DNA from: an uncultured bacterium
GTDB taxonomy: Bacteria; UBA4055
Reading direction: 5' to 3'
DNA length: 5,798 bases
Assembly (NCBI GenBank): GCA_937873545.1
Contig: CALMWI010000170.1
Coordinates: 1-5,798 of the forward strand
Shown here: positions 1-5,738 of the stretch, one piece after another
Layout of the letters: each line of letters begins with the position of its first letter
Position numbering within the stretch: position 1 is the first letter of the stretch
The notes under the pieces: model-generated
Database searches by the model: none
The model's input: only the letters and a program-made list of their open reading frames with translations
What the model was told of the DNA's origin: nothing
Made by a program: the position numbers and the translations under genes

Positions 1-590
1 CGAAGCCTGAACTTTACTCGTATTCATGCATCACAGCAATAAGTCCGTATCCGCAATGGGGTGATATAAGATATTACAAGTTCACCCTTCATAACCAGAC
101 TCTTGCTGAAATGAAATATATCGCCGTTACTGCAAAAGATTTCGGAGCTCCGAAAATGGGCGTACCCGCGATCAAGTCCAGCCCTGAATCCAACGCAACA
201 GCAACAGTTACATCTACGCTTACAACAACAAACGATGTAGTTGTTGTTCCTAATCCGTATCGCGGCGATGTAAAATATACTGAGATGGGCTGGGAGAACA
301 TTGACGGTAATTACACTTATGCCGAAGAATATCGTAAGATAGCGTTCCTGAACATACCTGAACGCTGCGTGATCAGGATCTACACGCTTGCAGGCGATCT
401 TGTTAAGGTTATACCGCACAACGGTAATTCAGATTCTGATGCGCCCTACTGGTACGGAAAGAACGGTGCATACTGGAACCTGATCAACGATAATCAGCAG
501 GCTGTTTACTCAGGTATTTACCTGTTCAGCGTTCAGGATGTTGATAATAAGAAGGATGACTTCGTAGGCAAGTTCGTGATAATTAAGTGA
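1..590 (+). CDS. Secreted/surface protein, C-terminal end with FlgD-like/type IX sorting domain (5' partial)
   Basis: The frame is open from base 3 to a TGA at 588-590, giving 195 residues with no start; the ATG at 111 is internal because clear coding continues upstream of it. The first part contains YIAVTAKDFGAPKMG followed by a SSPESNA segment, resembling the end of a fibronectin-III-like module common in large exported proteins of the FCB group. A Thr-rich linker leads to VVVVPNPYRGD, then IRIYTLAGDLVKVI, WNLINDNQQAVYSGIYLF and the terminal GKFVIIK. This order (PNPY, a beta strand with a TLAG turn, SGIYLF, GKFVIIK) is that of the C-terminal beta-sandwich that directs type IX secretion or anchoring in FCB bacteria. 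The protein is therefore probably exported; its catalytic or binding part lies outside the window and its function is unknown. No strong terminator follows it. Its last ten codons recur at 1374-1403. Confidence 0.85.
   Translation, partial: KPELYSYSCITAISPYPQWGDIRYYKFTLHNQTLAEMKYIAVTAKDFGAPKMGVPAIKSSPESNATATVTSTLTTTNDVVVVPNPYRGDVKYTEMGWENIDGNYTYAEEYRKIAFLNIPERCVIRIYTLAGDLVKVIPHNGNSDSDAPYWYGKNGAYWNLINDNQQAVYSGIYLFSVQDVDNKKDDFVGKFVIIK
561..590 (+). repeat. Direct repeat copy 1: codons for FVGKFVIIK plus stop
   Basis: These 30 bases are the last nine codons and stop of the secreted-protein gene. They match 1374-1403 at 23 of 30 positions by hand alignment, and both encode FVGK(F/Y)VIIK-stop. 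The differences are mostly at third codon positions, so the two copies look like diverged paralogous gene ends and not a fresh target-site duplication. Confidence 0.6.
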
Positions 591-603
591 TTATTTATTT
601 AAA

Positions 604-632
604 TTGATTTGAAAGCTTTATTTTTGTATATT
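604..632 (+). promoter_or_regulatory. Sigma-70-like promoter of the PIN-toxin module
   Basis: TTGATT at 604-609 is followed by a 17-bp spacer and TATATT at 627-632. Transcription would start near 639, just ahead of the GGAG ribosome binding site at 645-648, which lies seven bases before the ATG at 656. The module therefore has its own promoter within the 65-bp gap and need not depend on read-through from the upstream gene. The site is predicted from sequence only. Confidence 0.55.
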
Positions 633-655
633 GAAAGTGAATATGGAGAAACTTT

Positions 656-1097
656 ATGAAAAAACTTAAAATATACCTTGATAATTGTTGTTTCAACAGA
701 CCTTATGACGATCAAAGTTTTTTGAGTATTTACCTTGAAACTCAGGCAAAACTTGCAATACAGCAATTAGTTAGAGAGGGTGAAATATTACTTGTATGGT
801 CTTTTATGCTGGATTATGAGAATCGAGAACCCGGACCAGGCTATAAAAGAAGAAATAAAAACATGGAAATCTTTGTCAGCAACTAAGGTAAACAAAACTG
901 ATTCGATTGTTGAAGAAGCTCACCTAATAAACAAATACGGATTCAGCAAAAAAGATTCGCTGCATCTGGCTGCTGCGAAGAATTCGTGCGCAGACTATTT
1001 CATCACTGTTGACAAGGGGATCTTGAAAGGAGCAAAACTATACGGGGACCCGAAAATAATAGATCCGATAGAGTTTATTGCGAAAATGGAGGATTAA
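656..1097 (+). pseudogene. PIN-domain (VapC-like) toxin/ribonuclease, broken by one frameshift
   Basis: PIN-domain proteins are Mg-dependent RNases, often the toxins of type II toxin-antitoxin pairs. Translation from ATG 656 gives LDNCCFNRPYDD (first catalytic Asp), then SIYLETQAKLAIQQ and LVWSFMLDYEN to about base 823, after which the frame runs out of homology and stops at 884-886. The next frame, from about 825 to the TAA at 1095-1097, continues with ENPDQAIKEEI, KKDSLHLAAAK (acidic Asp), ADYFITVDKGIL (last acidic Asp) and PIEFIAKMED. Joined, the two parts make about 146 residues, normal for the family. The shift is +1: one extra base (perhaps in the CCC at 830-832) or two missing bases near 824. 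As written, the first-frame product lacks the C-terminal acidic residues and should be inactive. A sequencing error or programmed frameshift is not excluded. GGAG at 645-648 supports the start. The gene is clearly more AT-rich than gene 1. Confidence 0.75.
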
Positions 1098-1295
1098 ATG
1101 AAAACTGATACAATGATAAAGCAGGAAGGATTTCAGGCTCTTAAATCTAAGCTGGACACAGTAGAAGTAGAAAGATTTATTGTTCTTATTAACCGTGAAA
1201 AGTTTGATTATACTAAATGGCGTAAAAATCTTTTTGAAAATATGACAATTGACGAGATAGCTGACAAAGCCGGAAAATATTCTGAGAATCAATAA
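1098..1295 (+). CDS. Small partner protein of the PIN gene, putative antitoxin
   Basis: This 65-residue ORF starts at the base after the PIN gene's stop (TAAATG junction) and has a strong GGAGG at 1088-1092, five bases before the ATG, so the two are translationally linked. The protein is charged and has no signal peptide or membrane segment. Its core, VEVERFIVLINREKFDYTKWRKNLFENMTIDEIA, fits a pattern I recall from short uncharacterised proteins encoded beside PIN genes of the LDNCCFNRP type; that recollection cannot be checked here. No ribbon-helix-helix or AbrB motif is obvious. I infer that it may neutralise the PIN protein by direct binding. The toxin-first order is the less common one for type II modules. 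The ORF is intact although its toxin is frameshifted, as expected if an antitoxin outlasts its toxin or if the frameshift is an error. Confidence 0.6.
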   Translation: MKTDTMIKQEGFQALKSKLDTVEVERFIVLINREKFDYTKWRKNLFENMTIDEIADKAGKYSENQ

Positions 1296-1337
1296 ATGAA
1301 AAAATTATTCTTAAAGAAGTCAGCAGGTATAAATAAC

Positions 1338-1358
1338 TTGTTGCAAAAAATGCAACAA
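1338..1358. repeat. Perfect 8-bp inverted repeat (hairpin) with A5 loop
   Basis: TTGTTGCA at 1338-1345 and TGCAACAA at 1351-1358 are exact reverse complements separated by five A residues. The hairpin lies just after the small partner gene and before the stranded sorting tail. It is not followed by a clean T-run, so it is a poor intrinsic terminator. It could be an mRNA 3' stabiliser or mark the edge of the inserted segment. Confidence 0.5.
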
Positions 1359-1373
1359 CTGGAAAAATTTCAC

Positions 1374-1403
1374 TTTGTCGGCAAGTATGTGATCATTAAA
1401 TAA
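1374..1403 (+). repeat. Direct repeat copy 2: codons for FVGKYVIIK plus stop
   Basis: This is the second copy of the sorting-domain end, matching 561-590 at 23 of 30 bases with one conservative F-to-Y change. The two copies start 813 bp apart and bracket the PIN module. Only these last codons are conserved; the expected upstream domain (PNPY, SGIYLF) is absent here. Confidence 0.6.
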
Positions 1404-1429
1404 AAAAGGCAGGTTTTGACCTGCCTTTT
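1404..1429. terminator. Bidirectional intrinsic terminator between converging genes
   Basis: An 11-bp perfect stem (1404-1414 with 1419-1429; core AAGGCAGG/CCTGCCTT) closes a TTTG loop. On the plus strand it ends in TTTTCTTTA; on the minus strand the stem is followed by TTTTTTATTTAA. It starts directly after the stop of the stranded tail and lies 17 bases beyond the nrdJ stop, so it should end nrdJ transcripts and anything coming from the left. Confidence 0.88.
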
Positions 1430-1446
1430 CTTTATAACTTAAATCT

Positions 1447-3744
1447 TTAGCTGCACTTTGAATATCCGCAGGTCGGACAGGTCATACAGCCTTCCTGCAT
1501 TGACATATTGCCGTTGCATTTCGGGCAGATGACTCCCCTCTTCGCAGTTGAAGATTTCGGCTGTTCTTTTATAGGGTCAGCCTTGCCTTCGCTTTTATTC
1601 TGATCCAGATAATATTTTTTCAGCACTTTTCCGATCGCATCGGGCGTGGAAAGTATCTGCTCGCCGTTATGCCATACCGGTGTCGGGCTTCCTATGCCTA
1701 TCAGCTGCTTAATGATCACATTCAGATCGATGTCGGACCTTAATGCCAGCGACACCATCCTGCTTATAGCCTCGCTCTGCGCAGCCGCGTTCCCGCCCGC
1801 TTTTCCGATAGATGCGAAAAGCTCGAAAGGTCTGCCGTCAAGCGTGTTCACCGTAACGTACATAATGCCTTCGCCGGTATTGACCTTATAGGTCTTCCCT
1901 TCCATGATGTCCGGCCTTACTTTAGGCTTATGCATATCTTCCTGCTCCTCCGCTTTTCTGTCCTCATTGGTCTTTGTGCCTGTGTTCATAACCTGATACG
2001 GACGGCAGCCGTCTCTGTAAACGGTAATTCCCTTGCAGGCTGAATCGAACGCCTGGATATATGCGTTCTTAATATCTTCTTCCGTGGCTGTATTGTCAAA
2101 ATTGATCGTCTTTGAGATCGAGCTGTCAACATATTCCTGGAAAGCGGACTGCATAGCCACATGGTAGTAAGGGTGGATCTCCTGCGCCGTCACGAACACT
2201 TTTCTGATGTCTTCAGGTATTTCTTTGATATCCGACAGTTTTCCGGTCTGAGATATTCTCTCCATAAGCTCTTCAGAATATATCCCTCTCGCTTTAAGGG
2301 TTTCTTCAAGGATAGGGTTAACATAAAGAAGTTTTTTATCGTCCATAACCTGTTTTACATAAACGAGCGCAAAGTTCGGTTCAATACCGCCTGAAGCTTC
2401 GGCAAGCATTCCGATAGTGCCTGTAGGAGCTACGGTAGTCACATTTGAATTTCTCATCGGGAAAGTATAGACCGACTTGTCAATATTGGGGAACGAACCT
2501 CTCTCCTCAGCAAGTTTTCTGGAGGCTTCCTGAGCGTTGGAGTGAATATATGCCATCAGCTTTTTACCGAAAGTAACGCCTTCATCGCTGTCGTAGGGAA
2601 TGCCCATTTTATAAAGAAGATCGGCGAAACCCATCACGCCCAGGCCGATATTCCTGTTCGCTCTGGCCATTTCATGAAGTTTTTTAAGCGGATATTTTCC
2701 GACTTCGATGACATTATCGAGGAACAGAACGCTGTCATTAATGACCTCTTTCAGCCTTTCCCAGTCTAAAGTGTTTTCATCTTCCATATAGAAATTGCAG
2801 ACATTGATCGAACCGAGGTTGCAGCTTCCGTAAGGCAGCAGAGGCTGTTCGCCGCACGGATTTGTAGCGGCTATTTTTCCTACTCCCGGCAGAGTGTTCT
2901 TCGCATTCACTTTGTCAATAAAGATAAGTCCGGGCTCTCCGGTTGACCATGCGTGGTGAACGATCGAATCCATTACTTTTTTTGCGCTTGCTGCTCCTAC
3001 CGGCTTTTCCTTATGATAAAGTATATAGTCCGTTCCGGCCTTGTAGGCTTTCATAAAATCATCTGTGACCGCTACGGAAATATTGAAGTTGGTAAATTTC
3101 GAAGTGTCTTCCTTGCATTTAATGAAGTTCATGATCTCCGGATGATCCACTCTCATGATCCCCATGTTAGCGCCGCGTCTGACCCCGCCCTGCTTGATAG
3201 TTTCGGTCGCAGCGTTAAATACCGACATGAACGATATCGGTCCGCTCGCGGTACCCGCTGTTGACTGAACATTCGAGCCTGAAGGTCTTAAATTGCTGAA
3301 ATCAAATCCCGTGCCTCCGCCCGATTTATGGATCAGCGCAGCTTCCTTTACCGCATTGAAAATGCCTTCCATGGAATCTTCGACAGGCAGAACGAAACAG
3401 GCGCTCAGGTTCGGAAGCTCCCTGCCCGCATTCATTAATGTGGGCGAGTTCGGCATAAAGTCCTTGTTAGCCATCAGCGCATAGAACCTGTCCTCTACAT
3501 CCATCACTTCTTCATCGGTGATGTTCGGATTGGCGGTCCTGCTCCCGTCTGCTATAGCTTTCGCGACCCTTATAAAAAGATCGCGCGGGGTTTCTTTAGG
3601 TTTTTTTGTATCAAGATCCTTAATAAGGTATCTTTTTTCCAGGATGACCAGCGCGTTATCAGAAAATTCGATTTCGGGGAATCTGTCGTCGGGATTTTGG
3701 GATTTTTCCAAAGATCTGGTCATTTTTTTAGTTTTTTCGGTCAT
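1447..3744 (-). CDS. nrdJ: Class II (adenosylcobalamin-dependent) ribonucleoside-diphosphate reductase
   Basis: The enzyme reduces ribonucleotides to deoxyribonucleotides in the cytoplasm, using adenosylcobalamin to generate the active-site thiyl radical, so it works with or without oxygen. It has 765 residues, usual for the one-chain bacterial form. Visible signatures are FMPNSPTLMNAG (96-107); NLSACFVLP with redox Cys116; KSGGGTGFDFS (140-150); TNPCGEQ (294-300) with Asn295, thiyl Cys297 and Glu299; SCNLGSIN with second redox Cys308; VAPTGTIG (438-445); and KGITVYRDGCR (571-581). The 11-residue spacing of Cys297 and Cys308 fits the family. A TSCPD-type domain follows at about 618-692, then a linker and a Cys-rich tail (740, 743, 753, 756, 759, 764) that looks like a zinc ribbon plus a redox relay. 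No N-terminal ATP-cone is apparent. The start at 3744 has a GGAGA seven bases upstream; Met8 has less support. Paired NrdR-type boxes lie upstream. Confidence 0.97.
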   Translation of the reverse strand: MTEKTKKMTRSLEKSQNPDDRFPEIEFSDNALVILEKRYLIKDLDTKKPKETPRDLFIRVAKAIADGSRTANPNITDEEVMDVEDRFYALMANKDFMPNSPTLMNAGRELPNLSACFVLPVEDSMEGIFNAVKEAALIHKSGGGTGFDFSNLRPSGSNVQSTAGTASGPISFMSVFNAATETIKQGGVRRGANMGIMRVDHPEIMNFIKCKEDTSKFTNFNISVAVTDDFMKAYKAGTDYILYHKEKPVGAASAKKVMDSIVHHAWSTGEPGLIFIDKVNAKNTLPGVGKIAATNPCGEQPLLPYGSCNLGSINVCNFYMEDENTLDWERLKEVINDSVLFLDNVIEVGKYPLKKLHEMARANRNIGLGVMGFADLLYKMGIPYDSDEGVTFGKKLMAYIHSNAQEASRKLAEERGSFPNIDKSVYTFPMRNSNVTTVAPTGTIGMLAEASGGIEPNFALVYVKQVMDDKKLLYVNPILEETLKARGIYSEELMERISQTGKLSDIKEIPEDIRKVFVTAQEIHPYYHVAMQSAFQEYVDSSISKTINFDNTATEEDIKNAYIQAFDSACKGITVYRDGCRPYQVMNTGTKTNEDRKAEEQEDMHKPKVRPDIMEGKTYKVNTGEGIMYVTVNTLDGRPFELFASIGKAGGNAAAQSEAISRMVSLALRSDIDLNVIIKQLIGIGSPTPVWHNGEQILSTPDAIGKVLKKYYLDQNKSEGKADPIKEQPKSSTAKRGVICPKCNGNMSMQEGCMTCPTCGYSKCS

Positions 3745-3806
3745 AAATTCTTCTCCGGTAGGGTTTCAATTCGATAGTATTTTTTCTGTTTTTGTGACAG
3801 TGTTTC

Positions 3807-3836
3807 AATATAACTATTTTTAAAATCCCTTGTCAA
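3807..3836 (-). promoter_or_regulatory. Sigma-70-like promoter of nrdJ
   Basis: Read on the minus strand, a perfect TTGACA (3831-3836) is followed by an 18-bp spacer and TATATT (3807-3812). Transcription would start near 3800, giving a leader of about 56 nt. The NrdR-type boxes lie just upstream of the -35 element. The site is predicted from sequence only. Confidence 0.6.
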
Positions 3837-3853
3837 GTAATTTTTATTAAAAA

Positions 3854-3869
3854 ACACAACATATTGTGG
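3854..3869. promoter_or_regulatory. NrdR box 1 (proximal to nrdJ)
   Basis: The imperfect palindrome ACACAACATATTGTGG closely fits the NrdR box consensus as I remember it (acaCwAtATaTwGtgt). NrdR is the ATP/dATP-sensing repressor of ribonucleotide reductase genes. The box lies about 18 bp upstream of the predicted nrdJ -35 element and is one of a tandem pair. Confidence 0.8.
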
Positions 3870-3885
3870 TTTTTGATATTTTAGA

Positions 3886-3901
3886 ACACTATATAATGTG
3901 G
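3886..3901. promoter_or_regulatory. NrdR box 2 (distal to nrdJ)
   Basis: ACACTATATAATGTGG is the second NrdR-type palindrome. It starts exactly 32 bp after box 1, about three helical turns, which is the usual tandem spacing for cooperative NrdR binding on one face of the DNA. Similarity and spacing together make chance unlikely. Confidence 0.82.
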
Positions 3902-4036
3902 TTTATGCTTGTTTTTTGAATTCGATAACTGCTGCCGCTCCGTAACGCACATCTCATAAATTTCTAATAATTGGGAATTTAGATAATAGAAAAAGTTTAT
4001 AAACCTGCATAGTGAAAAATGGGAAAAAACATGTTC

Positions 4037-4065
4037 TTGTAAATAATGCATTATATCCTTATCTT
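4037..4065 (+). promoter_or_regulatory. Candidate guaA promoter (weak)
   Basis: TTGTAA at 4037-4042, a 17-bp spacer and TATCTT at 4060-4065 form the best-placed sigma-70-like pair ahead of guaA. Each hexamer matches consensus at four of six positions. Transcription would start near 4072, leaving a leader of about 21 nt with GGGAGG at 4082-4087. Other AT-rich alternatives in this stretch cannot be excluded. Confidence 0.35.
4043..4054. repeat. 12-bp perfect palindrome ahead of guaA
   Basis: ATAATGCATTAT is an exact palindrome inside the spacer of the candidate guaA promoter, a position where a bound dimer would block polymerase. Short AT-rich palindromes do arise by chance, so an operator role is only a suggestion. 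Confidence 0.35.
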
Positions 4066-4092
4066 TAGGTCTTTCTAAAACGGGAGGACTAT

Positions 4093-5658
4093 ATGAATCA
4101 CGATAAGATCTTAATACTGGATTTCGGAAGCCAGTACAACCAGCTTATAGCACGCAGGATAAGGGAAAATAATGTTTACTGCGAACTGAGACCTTTTTTT
4201 ACTCCCATTGAAGAAATAAAGAAATTCAATCCTAAAGGAATAATTTTTTCCGGCGGACCGAATTCAGTTTACGCATTGAACTCTCCTGATGTTCCTGATG
4301 AGATTTTCAGATCGGGCATTCCAATACTCGGCATCTGCTACGGTATGCAGCTTATCACTAAAAAACTGGGCGGAAAAGTTGAGAGAAGTTCCGAGCAGGA
4401 ATTCGGCTTTGCGGAAGTTAAGATAACCGCTGACGATACCATTTTTTCAGGTGTGGTGAAACCGAAAAAGAACTGGAAAGTATGGATGAGCCACGGTGAT
4501 AAAGTTGTGAAGATACCCAAAGGTTTTGAGAGCATCGGACACAGCGACAACACGCCGGCGGCTATAATCGTGAATAAAAAAGACCGTTTTTACGGAGTTC
4601 AGTTCCATCCCGAAGTTAATCATACGGAGAACGGCGGGATATTTTTAGATAATTTCGTTAAAAAGATCTGCGGATGCAAAGGCGACTGGACGGCTTCCAA
4701 TTTCATCAAAGAAAGCGTAGAAAAGATAAAAAATACCGTCGGAGACAAGAAAGTCGTGCTCGGGTTTTCCGGCGGAGTGGATTCGTCTGTAGCGGCGCTG
4801 CTGCTTCATAAAGCCATTGGAAAGAATCTGATAAATATATTTGTGGACAACGGCCTCTTGAGGCTGAACGAGCGCGAAAAAGTGGTAAAAACATTCAAAG
4901 AAAAGCTCGGCCTGAATCTGATCGTAGCTGATGCATCGGATAAGTTTCTGACTGAACTTAAAGGCGTCAAAGATCCGGAAAAGAAAAGAAAGATGATCGG
5001 TCATTGCTTTATTGAAGTTTTTCAGGCTGAGATAGACAAGATCAAAAAGAAAGAGGGAAAAACCGTCGAATATCTTGCGCAGGGAACGATATATCCGGAT
5101 GTGATCGAATCGGTGAGCGCAAAAGGCGGACCTTCGGCTACTATAAAATCCCACCATAATGTGGGCGGGCTTCCGAAGGAAATGAAGCTGAAAATAGTCG
5201 AACCGCTGAGAGACCTTTTCAAAGACGAAGTCAGGCGGGTGGGCCGCGAGCTCGGGCTTCATGACAACATTGTTCAGAGGCATCCGTTCCCGGGTCCCGG
5301 ACTCGGAGTCAGGGTCATCGGAAATATAACGAAAAAGAAATGCGACATTTTAAGACACGCTGACGACATTTATATTGAAGAAATAATCAGAGAAGGTATT
5401 TATAACGAGATCGGACAGGCCTTCGCCGTGTTTTTGCCGGTAAAAACGGTCGGAGTAATGGGCGATGAAAGAACTTACGACAATGTGATCGCTCTAAGGG
5501 CTGTCAGAACGATAGATTTTATGACCGCGGACTGCTACCCTTTTACGCACGAATTCCTTTCGAGAGTTTCAACAAGGATCATCAACGAGGTCAGAGGCGT
5601 CAACAGAGTCGTTTACGACATAAGCTCCAAACCTCCGGCAACAATAGAATGGGAATAA
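4093..5658 (+). CDS. guaA: GMP synthase (glutamine-hydrolysing)
   Basis: The enzyme catalyses the last step of GMP synthesis in the cytoplasm: XMP, ATP and glutamine give GMP, AMP, pyrophosphate and glutamate. The N-terminal class I glutamine amidotransferase domain (1 to about 190) has FSGGPNSVY (52-60), the nucleophile Cys82 in GICYGMQ, and His172 and Glu174 in QFHPEVNHTENG. The ATP-pyrophosphatase domain (about 200-395) starts with the PP-loop SGGVDSS (226-232) and contains AQGTIYPDVIES (329-340) and KSHHNVGGLP (352-361). The C-terminal dimerisation and XMP-binding domain contains HPFPGPGLGVRVIG (397-410) and ends in SSKPPATIEWE. At 521 residues it is full length with all catalytic motifs present. 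GGGAGG five bases before the ATG fixes the start. It is divergent from nrdJ; no clear hairpin terminator follows, and the next gene appears to have its own promoter. Confidence 0.98.
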   Translation: MNHDKILILDFGSQYNQLIARRIRENNVYCELRPFFTPIEEIKKFNPKGIIFSGGPNSVYALNSPDVPDEIFRSGIPILGICYGMQLITKKLGGKVERSSEQEFGFAEVKITADDTIFSGVVKPKKNWKVWMSHGDKVVKIPKGFESIGHSDNTPAAIIVNKKDRFYGVQFHPEVNHTENGGIFLDNFVKKICGCKGDWTASNFIKESVEKIKNTVGDKKVVLGFSGGVDSSVAALLLHKAIGKNLINIFVDNGLLRLNEREKVVKTFKEKLGLNLIVADASDKFLTELKGVKDPEKKRKMIGHCFIEVFQAEIDKIKKKEGKTVEYLAQGTIYPDVIESVSAKGGPSATIKSHHNVGGLPKEMKLKIVEPLRDLFKDEVRRVGRELGLHDNIVQRHPFPGPGLGVRVIGNITKKKCDILRHADDIYIEEIIREGIYNEIGQAFAVFLPVKTVGVMGDERTYDNVIALRAVRTIDFMTADCYPFTHEFLSRVSTRIINEVRGVNRVVYDISSKPPATIEWE

Positions 5659-5676
5659 ATTTCAATTATTTTTCTG

Positions 5677-5705
5677 TTGATTTATTCGCTTAAAGAATTT
5701 ATTAT
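5677..5705 (+). promoter_or_regulatory. Sigma-70-like promoter of the response-regulator gene
   Basis: TTGATT at 5677-5682, a 17-bp spacer and TATTAT at 5700-5705 (five of six to consensus) lie in the 80-bp gap after guaA. Transcription would start near 5712. An overlapping TATACT at 5703-5708 would need a 20-bp spacer. The architecture equals that of the promoter at 604-632. Confidence 0.55.
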
Positions 5706-5738
5706 ACTTATCTAAGTTAAAAGGAAAGTCCTGATAAT

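Larger units (their letters stand above)
1296..1403 (+). pseudogene. 35-codon ORF ending in a stranded FVGKYVIIK sorting tail
   Basis: An ATG lies immediately after the stop of the small partner gene (a second TAAATG junction), and the frame runs 35 codons to TAA at 1401-1403. The first two dozen codons are Lys/Leu/Gln-rich, resemble nothing I recognise and include a perfect inverted repeat. The last nine codons read FVGKYVIIK, matching the end of the secreted-protein gene at 561-590. There is no convincing ribosome binding site in front of the ATG. The simplest reading is that only the tail is real: it is the surviving 3' end of a second sorting-domain gene, or of the original end of gene 1, cut off by insertion or deletion. 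The 35-codon frame is then an accidental fusion. A translated peptide is possible but not supported. Confidence 0.4.
3745..4092. other. 348-bp divergent intergenic region between nrdJ and guaA
   Basis: This AT-rich gap contains no convincing ORF on either strand. From left to right it holds the nrdJ leader and promoter, two tandem NrdR-type boxes, a short GC-richer patch at about 3929-3951 for which I see no function, and a weak guaA promoter candidate with a palindrome. I looked for a cobalamin riboswitch before nrdJ and a purine riboswitch before guaA and recognised neither. Confidence 0.7.

Noticed and set aside
24..419. Minus-strand open frame of 131 codons opposite the first gene
   Set aside because: Its product is a Cys/Arg-rich low-complexity sequence, and the plus strand encodes a recognisable sorting-domain protein across the same bases.
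111..590. A complete 159-residue gene starting at ATG 111
   Set aside because: The same frame stays open to the left edge and encodes family-typical sequence before this ATG, and no ribosome binding site precedes it.
1038..1292. Minus-strand open frame of 84 codons opposite the PIN partner
   Set aside because: It is antisense to a gene with a good ribosome binding site, is Phe/Tyr/Leu-rich as expected from AT-rich reverse complement, and has no start signal.
1338..1358. Intrinsic terminator of the PIN module at the TTGTTGCA hairpin
   Set aside because: The stem is AT-rich and not followed by a run of T; the strong hairpin at 1404-1429 is a far better terminator.
656..1403. Insertion sequence or integron cassette
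   Set aside because: No transposase or integrase is present, no terminal inverted repeats or short target duplications are visible, and I cannot recognise an attC site; the only flanking repeat is the diverged gene tail.
3745..3990. Cobalamin riboswitch in the nrdJ leader
   Set aside because: The predicted leader is only about 56 nt, and I see no B12-box-like conserved element in it or upstream; the NrdR boxes offer a better explanation of control.
3960..4092. Purine (guanine) riboswitch before guaA
   Set aside because: The conserved core elements of the purine aptamer are not recognisable, and no terminator-like alternative hairpin precedes the start.
4645..5283. Minus-strand open frame of 212 codons opposite guaA
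   Set aside because: It lies entirely antisense to strongly conserved guaA motifs, has no recognisable domain and is explained by codon bias of the plus-strand gene.
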